Shown: positions 32,451 to 42,736, counted from the stretch's first letter. The stretch is DNA of 64,000 nt from Symbiodinium natans (GCA_905221605.1 CAJNDS010002390.1:1222813-1286812), one strand, 5' to 3'. The notes: generated from the letters alone by a model not told the origin. Translations and numbers: made by a program.

Positions 32451-32546
32451 CCACCTTTAGGGTTGTTTTAGCTACCGCCCCTCAAGCCCCGACGACTTGG
32501 AGGATCATAGGTAGTTATTTTAAGTGGGTTATAAATAAGGTAATTG

Positions 32547-32658
32547 CTTGGTGGTGCTTTGCGGTAACTTTAGATCCTTAGCCTTTTTGGGTTTATTGGG
32601 TTTCTGAATAAGGCAGCTAAAAGTTTAATTTGTTGCTAGCCTCCTAAGTGCAGCCAAG
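32547..32658 (+). mobile_element. Introner-like element family A, copy 4
   Basis: CTTGGTGGTGCTTTGCGG ... AAGTGCAGCCAAG. Confidence 0.85.
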
Positions 32659-32687
32659 ATTATATTGTCATCGGACCCTGAGACCCT

Positions 32688-32760
32688 ACCTAAAGGCTTT
32701 AAGGAAGTTCCTTTTTGGTTAGTTAAATGGATCTTAGTATACTAGCCCGAAACCCTACAA
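32688..32760. mobile_element. Family C element, truncated copy
   Basis: CTACCTAAAGGCTTTAAGG ... GTATACTAGCCCG; the right end is lost. Confidence 0.6.
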
Positions 32761-33133
32761 ACCCTGAAGCCTAAACCCCAACCGTCCAGCTCCTCGAAAG
32801 CCAGTGATGCTTCAACGCTCATCTGCAAACCCAGACTCCCTAAAAAACAATCTCCCGAAACCCTGAACCCTAGCCCGAAACCCTAAACTCTGAACACTGA
32901 AACCCTAAACTCCTACAGCCGCGGCTTGCAGACATCCCAAACCATTTCTGCGGCAACAAGCTCTCACAACCGGGTTTACGGTTGAGGGTTTCGGGTTCAG
33001 GGTTTTGGGTTTTGGGTTTCGGGTTCAAGGAGGATTCCCCATCAACACCCTGGCCAGGCGGCTTCACCGAGGAGGAAGACTGCTACGTCGGGGCCCCCGA
33101 CAGAGTGCGAGGGAGGGTTTGAAGTTGAAGGTT

Positions 33134-33228
33134 TACCTAAAGGCTCTAATGTAGTTCCTTTTTGGGTTAGTTAAATGGGATTTTAGTATACTACCCAAAG
33201 AAGGTACTACAAAGGAGCCTTTGGGTAA
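33134..33228. mobile_element. Palindromic element family C, copy 7
   Basis: TACCTAAAGGCTCTAATG ... GGAGCCTTTGGGTAAGG. Confidence 0.85.
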
Positions 33229-34290
33229 GGTCTCTCACTTTTTCCGGAGATAAAAAAGCAAAAGCATCCCCACGCTCCCAAAAGATGTGTGGCCCCGGAA
33301 AAAAAACCCCAAACCGTAGGAAATAACCATGGCCCAAGCAGCTCGAACAACCCAACATACCGTGTGTTTCAAGACCCCCGAGTGCAATTTTCGCAGGCTT
33401 CTACCCCGACGAAGCTCAGAGACAGGGAGCTTCCCTAAACCCTAAACCCTAAACCCTAAACCCTAAACCCTAAACCCTAAACCCTGATTATGAGGAAGAA
33501 GGGGAGGGGGGGACTCGGGGGGACAGGACAGGGGGGAGGAGGGGAGGAGGGGCTTCAGGCTCCAAAGCCCCCAGCGCCCAAGGCCCCCTTTAGGAAAACT
33601 TAATGTTTGTCTCTAAACCCCCCCCTTAAACCCCTCAGCCCAAAGATTGTTTAGGGAATTGGGTCTCGCTAAGGACCTGGAGTACCTTCAAACCAAAAAG
33701 GGTACCCTTTCTATTCCTGGGTTACTCCCGGGTCTAGTTAGGGTTGGTTGCAGGTCTGTCCGCCTTCGGCAGTTGGAGCCTCAGGAGTCTGCCCCCCCCC
33801 CCCCCCCCCGGTCTCCCCCCTCCGCCCCCTATAAACCCTAACATTGTGAAACCCGAAATGGGGTGGGTTTAGGAAAATATTTGGGACGCCCAAGATAGAC
33901 TCGAAGTAGTAGGTTTCCCTCATGATAAGGACCCCCAATAAGGTACCCCTAATTTCGGAAACCCCTAAACCCTAAACACTAAACCCTAAACCCTAAACCC
34001 CTATATCCTAAACCCGAATATCCCAAAACCCTGGTACTACTGGGGATTCGAGCTGTGCACTTGAGTGGGCCATACCTTGGGGTTGGGGGTAGCTCTAAGC
34101 CTTAAACCCGAAAGGGGTAAAATAGAAATAAATAAGCAACAAATGAGTAAATACAAGTTAGTACACATAAATATATCTACATAGAAGTAAACTTAGGTAA
34201 ATATATGTAAATAATTTAATTATATATATATACATATCATAAACCCTAATTCAACCCAAAACCCTAAACCCTAAACTCGGGGCAGTAAAG

Positions 34291-34356
34291 GATTCGCGTG
34301 GAGCCAAGGACCTTTCCACCATGCGGCGTGTCTGCGCGCAGCTGAAGGCTCTCCCG
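34291..34356 (+). CDS. Exon-like island: GAKDLSTMRRVCAQLKALP
   Basis: 22 codons between AAAG and the consensus donor GTAAGG. The peptide faintly recalls the DLS-x-M segment of Sec1/Munc18 proteins, too weakly to name. With 35002-35049 and 35200-35247 it may form an unrecognised gene. Confidence 0.5.
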
Positions 34357-35001
34357 GTAAGGCTTATAGGGTTTAGGGTTTAGGGTTTAGGGCTTACAGG
34401 GCTTGAAGGGTTTATGGGGTTTAGAGGGGTTATAGCGCTTATGGGGTTTGAAGAGTGTATAGGGCTGATAGGGTTTAGAGGGCTTGTAGGGTTTATAGGG
34501 TTTAGAGGGTTCAGTGTAGACAATGCGGTTCATTTAAGACATGGCCTCGGCGCCACAATCTAGAAAAGACAAGTGGAGGTGTAAAACAGCAAAAATGGAA
34601 ACCGTTGTCTTGATCAAATGCCAGTTTGAAGGGCTTTCTGGGTCTCACTTAGAGTTTTGGGGCTTCGGATTTCGGATCTCGTTGGCACGCTGCAGTCCAG
34701 GAGAATAACCTGCCGTTGTGTCTAGGGGGTTAAGGGTTTAGGGGTTTAGGGTTTGGGGTGTAATCTAGGGTTTAGGGCTTGTAGGGCGTAGGCGACGGAA
34801 CTGGCCTCATGGCCCTGTGTTTTACTCGGTTTCATTGTGAGATATGTTCAGTTTTCAGAAGTTCTGCTTATTGGGGTTCACTTCCAACAGGAATGACGCC
34901 AACAGCAAGTGTATGGCCTTGCTGAATTGCTAAAAACGCAGGGCGATTAAAAACCTGAAACCCCTTATATAAAACCCTAAACCCTTAGACTCACCGTACA
35001 G

Positions 35002-35049
35002 AAAGGAGATGTACCTCAATCACTGCGTCGATGTGCTTGCTCTTTGCGG
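35002..35049 (+). CDS. Exon-like island: KEMYLNHCVDVLALCG
   Basis: Between CGTACAG and GTGATA. Coding-like, family unknown. Confidence 0.5.
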
Positions 35050-35067
35050 GTGATACAAGCAAGCCTA

Positions 35068-35187
35068 CCCTAAACCCTAAACCCTAAACCCTAAACCCTA
35101 AACCCCAATCCCTAAACCCTAAACCCTCAACCCCAATCCCTAAACCCTAAACCCTAAACCCTAAACCCTAAACCCTGAACCCTAAAA
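35068..35187 (-). repeat. Telomere-type array (CCCTAAA)n
   Basis: About fifteen units with CCCCAAT variants. Confidence 0.95.
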
Positions 35188-35199
35188 GTTGTCCCCAAG

Positions 35200-35247
35200 A
35201 TGGAGCTCCTGGGAGGCCTTGCCACCGGCGGCCGGAGGACGGTGACG
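35200..35247 (+). CDS. Exon-like island: MELLGGLATGGRRTVT
   Basis: 16 codons between CCCCAAG and a GTTTAGGG donor. Confidence 0.45.
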
Positions 35248-35262
35248 GTTTAGGGCTTCCCA

Positions 35263-35289
35263 CTTGGTGGTGCTTTACTGTAACTTTAG
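35263..35289 (+). mobile_element. Family A element, 5' fragment
   Basis: Only the first 27 bp (CTTGGTGGTGCTTTACTG...CTTTAG) remain, cut off by TTTGGGG/TTTAGGG units. A full copy starts 65 bp further on. Confidence 0.75.
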
Positions 35290-35353
35290 CCGGGTTTGGG
35301 GTTTAGGGTTTGGGGTTTAGGGTTTAGGGTTTGGGGTTTGGGCTTTTTGTTTA

Positions 35354-35465
35354 CTTGCTGGGGCTTTGCTGTAACTTTAGATCCTGAGCCTTTTTGAGTT
35401 TATTGGGTTTCTTAATACGGCAGCTAAAAGTTTAATTTCTTGCTAGCCTCCTAAGTGCACCCAAG
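35354..35465 (+). mobile_element. Introner-like element family A, copy 6
   Basis: CTTGCTGGGGCTTTGCTG ... AAGTGCACCCAAG. Confidence 0.8.
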
Positions 35466-36137
35466 CCCAAAGGCCCCAAGACACCTACCAAGGACACCCT
35501 AAACAGCCCTAAGCCCGGCAACCATATACCCTGAAATCCCCATGGCGCTAAAAAAAGGACACCCTGAACCCTAAGCCCTAAACACTAACACCCTCCATGC
35601 CTGAAAAGCATACGCCCCAAGATGGTTGGGGGGGCAGAGTTCGGGGGGGGGTTGTTGCAGAATGCTGCGATTACCGGGTAGGCTTAGGGTCCTCAGGCGA
35701 AGGCTGGAAGGGGGTTTGGGCTTCTGCCCTATATCCCTAAACCCTAAACCCTAAACCCTAAACACTAAACCCTAACCCCCCCCCCCCAAAAAAAAAAAAA
35801 ATAAAGAAAAAACTGAACCCTACAATGCAATATCAGCTTAAACTTGTGCCTTGCTACTTCGGCTCTCGGGGGGAATTTGTCGGATGTTCAGGTTTTGCGG
35901 TTCACTCGTGTATATACGAAAGCCACAAGCAAGAGGAAACACGCGTGTGCATAACTGTATATAACCCTAAACCCTATACCCTAAACCCTAAACCCTTGTA
36001 TACACACTTTTACACAAACGCGTAGATATGCATGCGCATGTATGCGTGTCCATCAGCGTTACTTCTTAACTTCTTGAGCTCGCCCCTCTCCCAAGCCCAG
36101 AAACCTAAACGGGGGTCCCTTTCAAGGGAATGCTATT

Positions 36138-36638
36138 ATGCTTACTACCTCAGGACAAAATGACACAGTGACAACCCTCTCTCCCGTAGACTCCTATAGC
36201 GCACGTCCCGGCGGAGCAAGCTTTCTCCGCCGGGATCTCGAGTTGTCGCAGGTGTCGCGTTCACGCCACGGCCGTCCTTTTGACTTACCAGAGCCTTCCG
36301 GCTTTGGCGCTGTCACTTGGGGCGACCTTCTGCGACTTCGTCACGGCCCACATAGCGTGCGGCGTGAAGCACTGGACCGCGACTATGGAGTCCAACGCAG
36401 CCCGGAGAGCACCACCTGCATCTTCTGCTGCAGTTCGGCACGACTGCTGGCTTCCCGGCGAACCGCTTCATTTTGGCGCGCGGCCCAACGTGAGCTCGCA
36501 AGTCCGCTGCCACGCGGCACATGTGCCTACAAGAAATTCCACTTTGCCGTGCCCATCGCTGTGATGCCCGCAACTTCAGCACACGGGGCTTTCGAGAAAC
36601 CTGCCGGGATGTCGTTGCTAGAAAGACTGCGTGGCTAA
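36138..36638 (+). CDS. Unassigned GC-rich ORF, 166 codons
   Basis: One of the longest ORFs here outside simple repeats, and without telomeric units. Frame 36138 contains GFGAVTWGDLLRLRHGPHSV and ESTTCIFCCSS. A second + frame (36280-36564), a third (36521-36715) and a - frame (36313-36660) are also open, so it may be a non-coding GC island or a degraded retrogene. Flanks are AT-rich. Confidence 0.35.
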   Translation: MLTTSGQNDTVTTLSPVDSYSARPGGASFLRRDLELSQVSRSRHGRPFDLPEPSGFGAVTWGDLLRLRHGPHSVRREALDRDYGVQRSPESTTCIFCCSSARLLASRRTASFWRAAQRELASPLPRGTCAYKKFHFAVPIAVMPATSAHGAFEKPAGMSLLERLRG

Positions 36639-37345
36639 AGCATGATGCCGCTGCTCTCACAATTGCGTGCGAATTGACGGCAAACCCTGGGCTGCCCGCT
36701 GTAGTTGAGCTGTAAACAGGGGTACTCCTAGTTTGGGAAGTATTCTACTCTATGGGGGTTTTAGGGTTTAGGGGTTTAGGGCGTATGATTTGGAATTATG
36801 TTTAAGTTCTGTGGGTACCCAATCACGGGATCCGGGGGTGGGGTATGCAGGGGGGAGGGATGCCATGCCCATAAATAAGGCAGCAAGCTGGCGGTCACCT
36901 CACGGTTGTCCAAAACAAAGCTGAAGACATAGAGTCCAAATATGCCCGGAATAGCCTAAGAAAAAAAAGCCTGAACAAAACCTCAAAATAAGCCCGAAAT
37001 AAACCGAAATAAGTTCAACATAAGGCTTGTTCTAGCTGAGGAATTCCCCTTAAATAACCATGGCTCCCCCCCCCCCCCCCACTGTCGCATCCTCTCCAAG
37101 GATTGCATGTTCAATACCTTACAACCCGAAAACGCTCATGCAAATGTATTGTTTATAGGTTTAGGGTTTAGGGGTGCAGGAAGAACTGCCGGTTAGAAGT
37201 TAGAAGCGCTAGCATGAACACCCACCAGCCTTCCTAAGCCCTCCACCCCAAACTTTCTTAGCGGCTCCTGCACATCTCATCTCCGAGGCGTCCGGGTAGT
37301 GGACGGGGTGATCCAACGGCCAGCCAAGGCCTGCCGGCGCTTGAA

Positions 37346-37404
37346 TTAGGGTTTAGGGTTCAGGGTTTAGGGTTTAGGGTTTAACCCTAAACCCTAACCC
37401 TAAA
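37346..37404. repeat. Head-to-head telomere-repeat junction
   Basis: TTTAGGG units run directly into CCCTAAA units at GGGTTTAACCC (37378-37388), forming a near-perfect palindrome of about 60 bp. This is the arrangement expected of a telomere-to-telomere join. Confidence 0.85.
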
Positions 37405-37716
37405 TTAGGCTCGAGGGAGGGCTTTGGCGCTTCAGGGGCTTGGGGTTATCAGCTTAGGGATTTGCATCTTTGCGGTTGGAGGGCTTAATCCCACACTGAA
37501 GGCCTGCGAAACACAAGTCCCAGCCATGAAGCCCGAAGCCGAATAAGTTCACAAGCCTCCAGGGTTTATGGGGTGTTTTGGGTTCTTTTTAAGGTTCACA
37601 GGGTATATGGGGTTTATAGGTCTTGTTACAAGGTGTATACGGTGTACAGGATGTTTTGGGTCTGCGCAGGGTGCTTAGGGTCCCCACACATATCGACCTC
37701 GAATCCGCCCGCGCAG

Positions 37717-37760
37717 GCCGAAACGCAAGAAGCGACGTCGGCATCGCCAGCCAAAGGCAG
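37717..37760 (+). CDS. Exon-like island: AETQEATSASPAKG
   Basis: Between GCGCAG and GTGCAG; it could be a 5' exon of the membrane protein gene to the right. Confidence 0.4.
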
Positions 37761-37913
37761 GTGCAGGGTTTTTTTTTTGTTTTGTGGCCTGATTGGGCTA
37801 CTTTTATACTCCAACAGCCCTTCACGAGGCCCTTCAGAAGCCTTACTAGTCATCCTCATAGGGTGTAACTGGGATAATAATTCTCGGAGATGTTGCCCAA
37901 ACTTTGGTTCCAG

Positions 37914-37953
37914 AAAACTCCAACCGATCCTGCATGGCGATGGGTGCATCTTG
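37914..37953 (+). CDS. Exon-like island: KTPTDPAWRWVHL
   Basis: Between TTCCAG and GTGAAC. Possible 5' exon of the membrane protein gene. Confidence 0.45.
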
Positions 37954-38184
37954 GTGAACAGACAAGCAGCACATATGGAGCCACCTAGTGACTTAGTGCG
38001 ACGCATGCCCGAGTTTTTGACACAAAGTACGCTGGGTTAGCCAAAGGCTTGGGAACATTCATGCGCCATCACATCCCGAACCCTATAAGCTAGGATGCCC
38101 AGTAGTACCCTTATTCCCTTTTGGGGGGGGGGGGGGGGGTTAGGTTCCCTTATAAACCCACCCATCTTAGGGTCTAGGCTTCAG

Positions 38185-38224
38185 GTGGAAGCCTCTGCCT
38201 GGGTCATGGAGCTCAAGCAAATAT
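38185..38224 (+). CDS. Exon-like island: VEASAWVMELKQI
   Basis: Between CTTCAG and a GA (or earlier GC) donor; a TTTAGGG array follows. Confidence 0.4.
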
Positions 38225-38299
38225 GAGAGGGTTTAGGGTTTAGGGTTTAGGGTTTAGGGTTTAGGGGTGAGCCCCATGAGTTGTCAGGTTGTCCCGAGC

Positions 38300-38498
38300 C
38301 CAAGTCTCTTGGAATCCTTAGTGATTGCACAGCTCGTCATGCATGCGAGAGCTGAGTATAGCTTCGGTGAGGTGTTCTTTCAACGGTTCGTGGGTCCACA
38401 TTTGCGTTCGAGAGAGATTTTCACCGGGTCTAGTGCAAAGCTGTGGAGTCTGATTGGGATGCAGCTCCGGAAGTCTCTGTGTGTGTGTGAGAGTGTTG
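38300..38498 (+). CDS. Open region before the membrane protein gene
   Basis: One frame (from an upstream ATG at 38267 to 38515) holds HARAEYSFGEVFFQRFVGPH and IFTGSSAKLWSLIGMQLRKS. Coding-like but with no family; a possible 5' exon. Confidence 0.4.
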
Positions 38499-38507
38499 CA
38501 CTGTTTC

Positions 38508-38569
38508 AACCCTAAACCCTAAACCCTAAACCCTAAACCCTAAACCCTAAACCCTAAACCCTAAACCCT
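38508..38569 (-). repeat. Telomere-type array (CCCTAAA)n
   Basis: Nine units. Confidence 0.95.
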
Positions 38570-38597
38570 GTTCCAGTCGCAGCCTGGCTTATAGTAG

Positions 38598-40231
38598 CGC
38601 CTGGACGAGCTAGATGTGAACATGTCTTTGTGGTACTTATTACCGTAACTTTAGATCCTTACCCTTTTCGGGTTTATTGGGGTTTCTTAATAAGGCAGCT
38701 AAAAGTTTAATTTATATGCTACCCTCCTGAGTGCAGCCAAGATGTGAACGTGGAAAGCCCTGCTTTGGCCCTTTGCTGCGCCTTGCCTTCCTTGCTGGAA
38801 GCGGTCGGATGCAGCTGCTTTTGCTCTTGCGGCCGTCCTGCAGTGCAGCGGTGAGGCATCAGGCACGGCTGGACTTGGTGTTCGTTTTCTTACCGCTGAC
38901 TGCTTCGGGCGCTTTCGCCGCGTCCTACTTCGAGGATGCTGGCCGCTTTGCCGCGTTCATCAGAGCATATCTCAGCATTCACATGGGCATTGCTTTGTCC
39001 TTCTTGCCTTTTGGCATCTTCTTGCGGAAGACGAACTGTTTGCACTATGCGGCTCATTATTTGGAGGATCCGCGCTGCAGCAATTTGCTCTGCGAAGGTT
39101 TAAGCTGGCTTCCACTGTTTGTGATCTCTCCTACATTGGTGACTGGAAGCGTGCAGGACATTGCTGACACTTTTGTGGAGGTCTACGCAAATATCATGAT
39201 GTATGTGCCCTTGTTTGAGGAGCCTCTCTCGCTGATCCTCCGCTATGCTGCCTACGCTAGCCTTGCCTGGGTCAGAATGTTGTATTTGAGCAGTTCAGAA
39301 GAAGTTCTTTCCATCAGCCTCAACCCCTTCCTTTGCCAGGTCGCTCTTATTGTAACTGTTTCTGCCGCGGTTTTGCGGATCAGGATGCAATGCTTAAGCC
39401 TGAAATTGACGCAGCTGACACCAGACAACCTAGAAGAGCACACCAGGATGGAGCCTGAGAAAGATGCGTCCAGGCAACATCGGCAGATGCTGAAGTTGCC
39501 ACTTGCTTTACAAGCGGACCGGGCCGATGGCACGGCCGTCATGAGAGAACGGGAGGTTAGGAGACGTAGGCAGCTCTACAAAGAAGAGTTGGCGAGCCGG
39601 CTTCTATATCCCCCTTGGGAACTATTTTCTATGTTTATTTGTATAAAACCAAGAGGACATTTAAACAATGTTTTTGTTAAGTTTCTAAGGGGAGTATAGG
39701 CTTCTGTGGGCCATCCACTTCTGCCGGCAAAGGGTGCTGACGTCTGATCTGTTAACCCACGTCCTCACTTTCCTGCACGAGTTCGACCGGCCTGTGGCCA
39801 ACTACGTCGGCCTGTTACACGATGACGACCGATCCATGATCTCAAGCTTGCAGCCAGCCTCCAGTTCCGGTGCCCCTTCATCGCTCTCTTCCGTTGCCGT
39901 ATTGCGCAAGGCGCTGTCTGCACGATGCTGGATCACCTTCGGGCGCCCTCCATGCCCTCCAGCGGCAGTCGAGTCCGCGGTTGAGCAAGCAAGCAGCTGG
40001 GATGTGCTTCTTGGCAGCCCAGTGGTACCTTTTTTGTTTTTTGGTTTAAGGTTCCCTTAGAAGATAACCAACCAACAAAGGGTGGCCTTGTTATAATATT
40101 ACTGGGGTACCAAGGCTTGTGCAAGCTTTATGCCGGCGTATGAGGATGTGAGGCCGAGAGGCCAGTTTTTCCGGTCTCCTGGCTCTGAGCGGAGTTTTTC
40201 TAGAGATCTCCTCCTGCGCCAGAGGGACTGA
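38598..40231 (+). CDS. Multi-spanning membrane protein, unknown family
   Basis: Exons 38598-38623, 38742-39599, 39700-40024 and 40115-40231 (TGA at 40229-40231) join in one open frame of about 440 codons. The long exon has about five hydrophobic segments (LDLVFVFLPLTASGAFAA; HMGIALSFLPFGIF; WLPLFVISPTLVTG; LILRYAAYASLAWV; CQVALIVTVSAAVL), then a charged Arg/Lys/Glu helix. The last part is Ser/Pro-rich and ends FSRDLLLRQRD. The first short exon is tentative; translation may instead begin at ATG 38809 (MQLLLLLRPS). There is no telomeric repeat inside the gene, and each intron is a 90-118 bp inverted-repeat element, unlike the other genes here. I recognise no family; function unknown. Confidence 0.7.
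38624..38741 (+). mobile_element. Introner-like element family A, copy 7, as an intron
   Basis: GTCTTTGTGGTACTTATTAC ... GAGTGCAGCCAAG. GATGTGAAC stands on both sides (38613-38621 and 38741-38749), a target-site-like duplication. GT-AG borders are present. Confidence 0.8.
38742..39599 (+). CDS. Membrane protein gene, long exon
   Basis: 858 nt, by far the longest exon in the window, encoding the membrane-spanning part. It ends ...ELASR with its last codon split by a GC-AG intron. Confidence 0.75.
39600..39699 (+). mobile_element. Inverted-repeat element family H, copy 2, as a GC-AG intron
   Basis: Removing the 100 bp from GCTTCTATATCC to AGTATAG restores the frame (ELASR then LLWAIHFCRQ). 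GGCTTCT occurs on both sides, so the element arrived by insertion with target duplication and created the splice sites. The other copy is 8846-8930. Confidence 0.85.
39700..40024 (+). CDS. Membrane protein gene, penultimate exon
   Basis: LLWAIHFCRQRVLTSDLLTH, an amphipathic stretch, then a Ser/Ala-rich part and SSWDVLLGSPV. Confidence 0.75.
40025..40114 (+). mobile_element. Inverted-repeat element family E, copy 1, as a GT-AG intron
   Basis: 90 bp from GTACCTTTTTTG to GGGTACCAAG. Splicing joins LLGSPV to ACASFMPAYE in frame. Related copies are 18680-18815 and 41963-42069. Confidence 0.85.
40115..40231 (+). CDS. Membrane protein gene, last exon
   Basis: 39 codons including the TGA: ACASFMPAYEDVRPRGQFFR then SPGSERSFSRDLLLRQRD. 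Confidence 0.75.
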   Translation, partial: ACASFMPAYEDVRPRGQFFRSPGSERSFSRDLLLRQRD

Positions 40232-40415
40232 AGCCAAGTTTGTGTTGAACCTAGACTTCGAGCAATCATGGCGGGCGTACCAAAGCCTTAACATGTGAGG
40301 ATGGTTAATCTTAAGGGTACTTTCAAATAATGTTTAATTTTTGGGGGCACTAGAATTCCGAAGCAAGAGCACAAATTGTTGTGATTTTTGCTCGGGTTCC
40401 AAGTTCAGTATAGTA

Positions 40416-40529
40416 CTTGGTGGTGCTTTGCTGTAACTTTAGATCCTTAGCCTTTTTGGGTTTATTCGGGTTTCTTAATAAGGCAGCTAAAAGTTTATTT
40501 TTTTTGCTAGCCTCCGAAGTGCAGCCAAG
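40416..40529 (+). mobile_element. Introner-like element family A, copy 8
   Basis: CTTGGTGGTGCTTTGCTG ... GAAGTGCAGCCAAG. Confidence 0.85.
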
Positions 40530-40680
40530 AGTAATCGGTGGAGGGCAGATGTCCAGTTTGATCCATGCCATCGCCCCAAGATTCGGGGTAGGGTTTAGGG
40601 TTCCCACCCCAGACTCTCCACTGAGATTTCCCTTTATGAATATGAGCACGACTACCCAAACGACGTTTTGGATTCAACTA

Positions 40681-40850
40681 AGCCCTAAGCCCTAAGCCCT
40701 AAGCCCTAAGCCCTAAACCCTAAACCCTAAGCCTAAACCCTAAACCCTGAACCCTGAACCCTCAACCCTAAACCCTAAACCCTAAACCCTAAACCCTAAA
40801 CCCTAAACCCTAAACCCTAAACCCTAAACCCTAAAACCCTAAACCTTAGC
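40681..40850 (-). repeat. CCCTAAG/CCCTAAA array
   Basis: Five CCCTAAG units then about eighteen CCCTAAA units. Confidence 0.95.
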
Positions 40851-41005
40851 CTTAAACCCTATAGGGTTGAGGGAAACTGCAGCTTAATCTTGGCACTTTG
40901 GGAGCTCCGATTCCAGAGCTTCAGCAGATTCCGGCCCCGAGCTTCGGTTTTCTTGAGCCTCGGGCTCAGATAGGGCTCAGGGTCTAGGGTTTATTATTAG
41001 GGTTT

Positions 41006-41140
41006 AGGGTTTAGGGTTTAGGGTTTAGGGTTTAGGGCTCAGAGTTCAGGGTTTAGGGTTTAGGGTTCAGGGTTTAGGGTTTAGCGTTTAGGGTTTAGGG
41101 TTTAGGGGTTCAGGGTTTAGGGTTTAGGGTTTAGGGTTGG
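41006..41140 (+). repeat. Telomere-type array (TTTAGGG)n
   Basis: About eighteen units with TTCAGGG variants. Confidence 0.95.
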
Positions 41141-41365
41141 GGTCTAGGGCATGTTCTACCTTTGCGAGAAGCGCTGAGAGAATTTCCGGTTGCCGTGTGG
41201 GGTCTTACGGTTTTAGGGTCTCAGGCCCTTTCGGGAATTGGGCTCAGGTCTCCCCTGCGGCATATAGCTTAAGACAAGAGGCCTACGCATTGAAGCTACC
41301 GGGCTTCCTTGGGGACCATATGAACCCTAAAAGCGTTTAGGGTTTAGGGTTTAGGGGTTCTAGTA

Positions 41366-41475
41366 CCCAGACCCCTGGGAGGATCCAAAAAGTAGATCCC
41401 GTTCCCAAGAATGACCCACTTGTAGTATGGGATACGATTTGGGGGTTCTACTTTGGATCCTCCCAGGGGTCTGGG
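41366..41475. mobile_element. Inverted-repeat element family D, copy 2
   Basis: CCCAGACCCCTGGGAGGATCC and its exact complement at the right end. Confidence 0.9.
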
Positions 41476-41962
41476 TATGCAGGGTCTACGACCCCCAATT
41501 TTTAGGGTTCGTTTTAACTCCTAAACCCTCAACCCTAAAGCATAAACCCCTAAGACCCCAAGGTTTACAGGATTCAGGGGTTGTTCATTTTAAACCCTAA
41601 ACCCTAAACCCCTAAAACATAGGATTCGGGGCTTCCACGCCCTTCTAATCTGATTGGCCGCTGGACAGGCTACGCATCGGCGAGGCAGACTTGCGGTTTT
41701 TGTTTTATGCTTTAGGGTTTAGGGTTTGGGGTTTGGGGTTTAGGGTGTAGGGTTTAGGGTGGGGGATGCAAGCCCGGGCAAAGAGGGATTCAGAAAACAC
41801 CAGGCGAATTCGGATAAGTCATACTGGGAAGCCTTAGCTCAGGGCTTAAGGTTTAGGGTTTAGGGATTAGGGAGATTCTGAAAAGTTCGGCAGACAAATG
41901 TGGACAATCAACTGGAACCAAATCAGACAGCCTCGGAGTGCAACATTTCCATGGTGCTGGAG

Positions 41963-42069
41963 CCCAGTGGTACCTTTTTGTTTCTCCATTTTTGGGTTCA
42001 AGGCTCTCTTATAAAGTAGTTGAATGTGCAAAGGGTGGCCTGATGACAATATGGTTACTGGGATACCAG
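41963..42069 (+). mobile_element. Inverted-repeat element family E, copy 2
   Basis: CCCAGTGGTACCTTTTTG ... GGTTACTGGGATACC. Confidence 0.75.
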
Positions 42070-42583
42070 TCCTACTTCAGGTTCTTAACAGGGCATGTAG
42101 TGAATGCGTGTTCCGTTTTTGTGTTTTTTAGGGATGCGTTTCTTGCGCTTGTGGTTTAAGGGTTGTTGTTTTTTTTCAGCCAGAGTTTCTATTATTAGTG
42201 TGTTGGGATGTTTGTGTTTTGGTTCTTGGTTTAGTGGTTTAATTGGGGCTTGCAGAGAGGGCTTTCAGAGTTTAATGTCTTTAGGGTTGGGGGATTTCGG
42301 GTCTTAGTCAGTTTTTGAGGGATGGGTCTTTTTGGCTTCGGGTTTGGCTGTCGGCTTTCTCACTTTTCCCGCCTCTTTTGTTGCCCCAGCTTATCCGATG
42401 TCATGTTTTGTGTGTTCCGGTTTTGCCTGCGTAGTGCTGACTTGCTTGCTGATCTTTTTATGACGTCCTTGGTCGCCCCTCCCCCATCCTCGACTACAAA
42501 GTAAATACAAGTGAACCCTTTCAATGCAGCACCCCTTCCTCCTGAAATAAGGCCTAATTTCTTCGACTAAGACAAAGAACCCG

Positions 42584-42592
42584 GTATATATG

Positions 42593-42624
<32 letters not shown>

Positions 42625-42645
42625 GTCACATATATATATATATAA
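42584..42645. repeat. (TA)n/(TG)n microsatellite
   Basis: Alternating TA and GT dinucleotide blocks. Confidence 0.95.
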
Positions 42646-42736
42646 CTATAATGTATATGTATCTGTATATACACTTGTTTCCAGTTTAGGGTGTATGCCC
42701 GGGCATTCTTTTCACTTAGTTTGGCTGACTTGCCAG

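Noticed and set aside
36313-36660. Minus-strand 115-codon ORF as a gene
   Set aside because: It overlaps three open + frames; no family features, and all supported genes are on the + strand.
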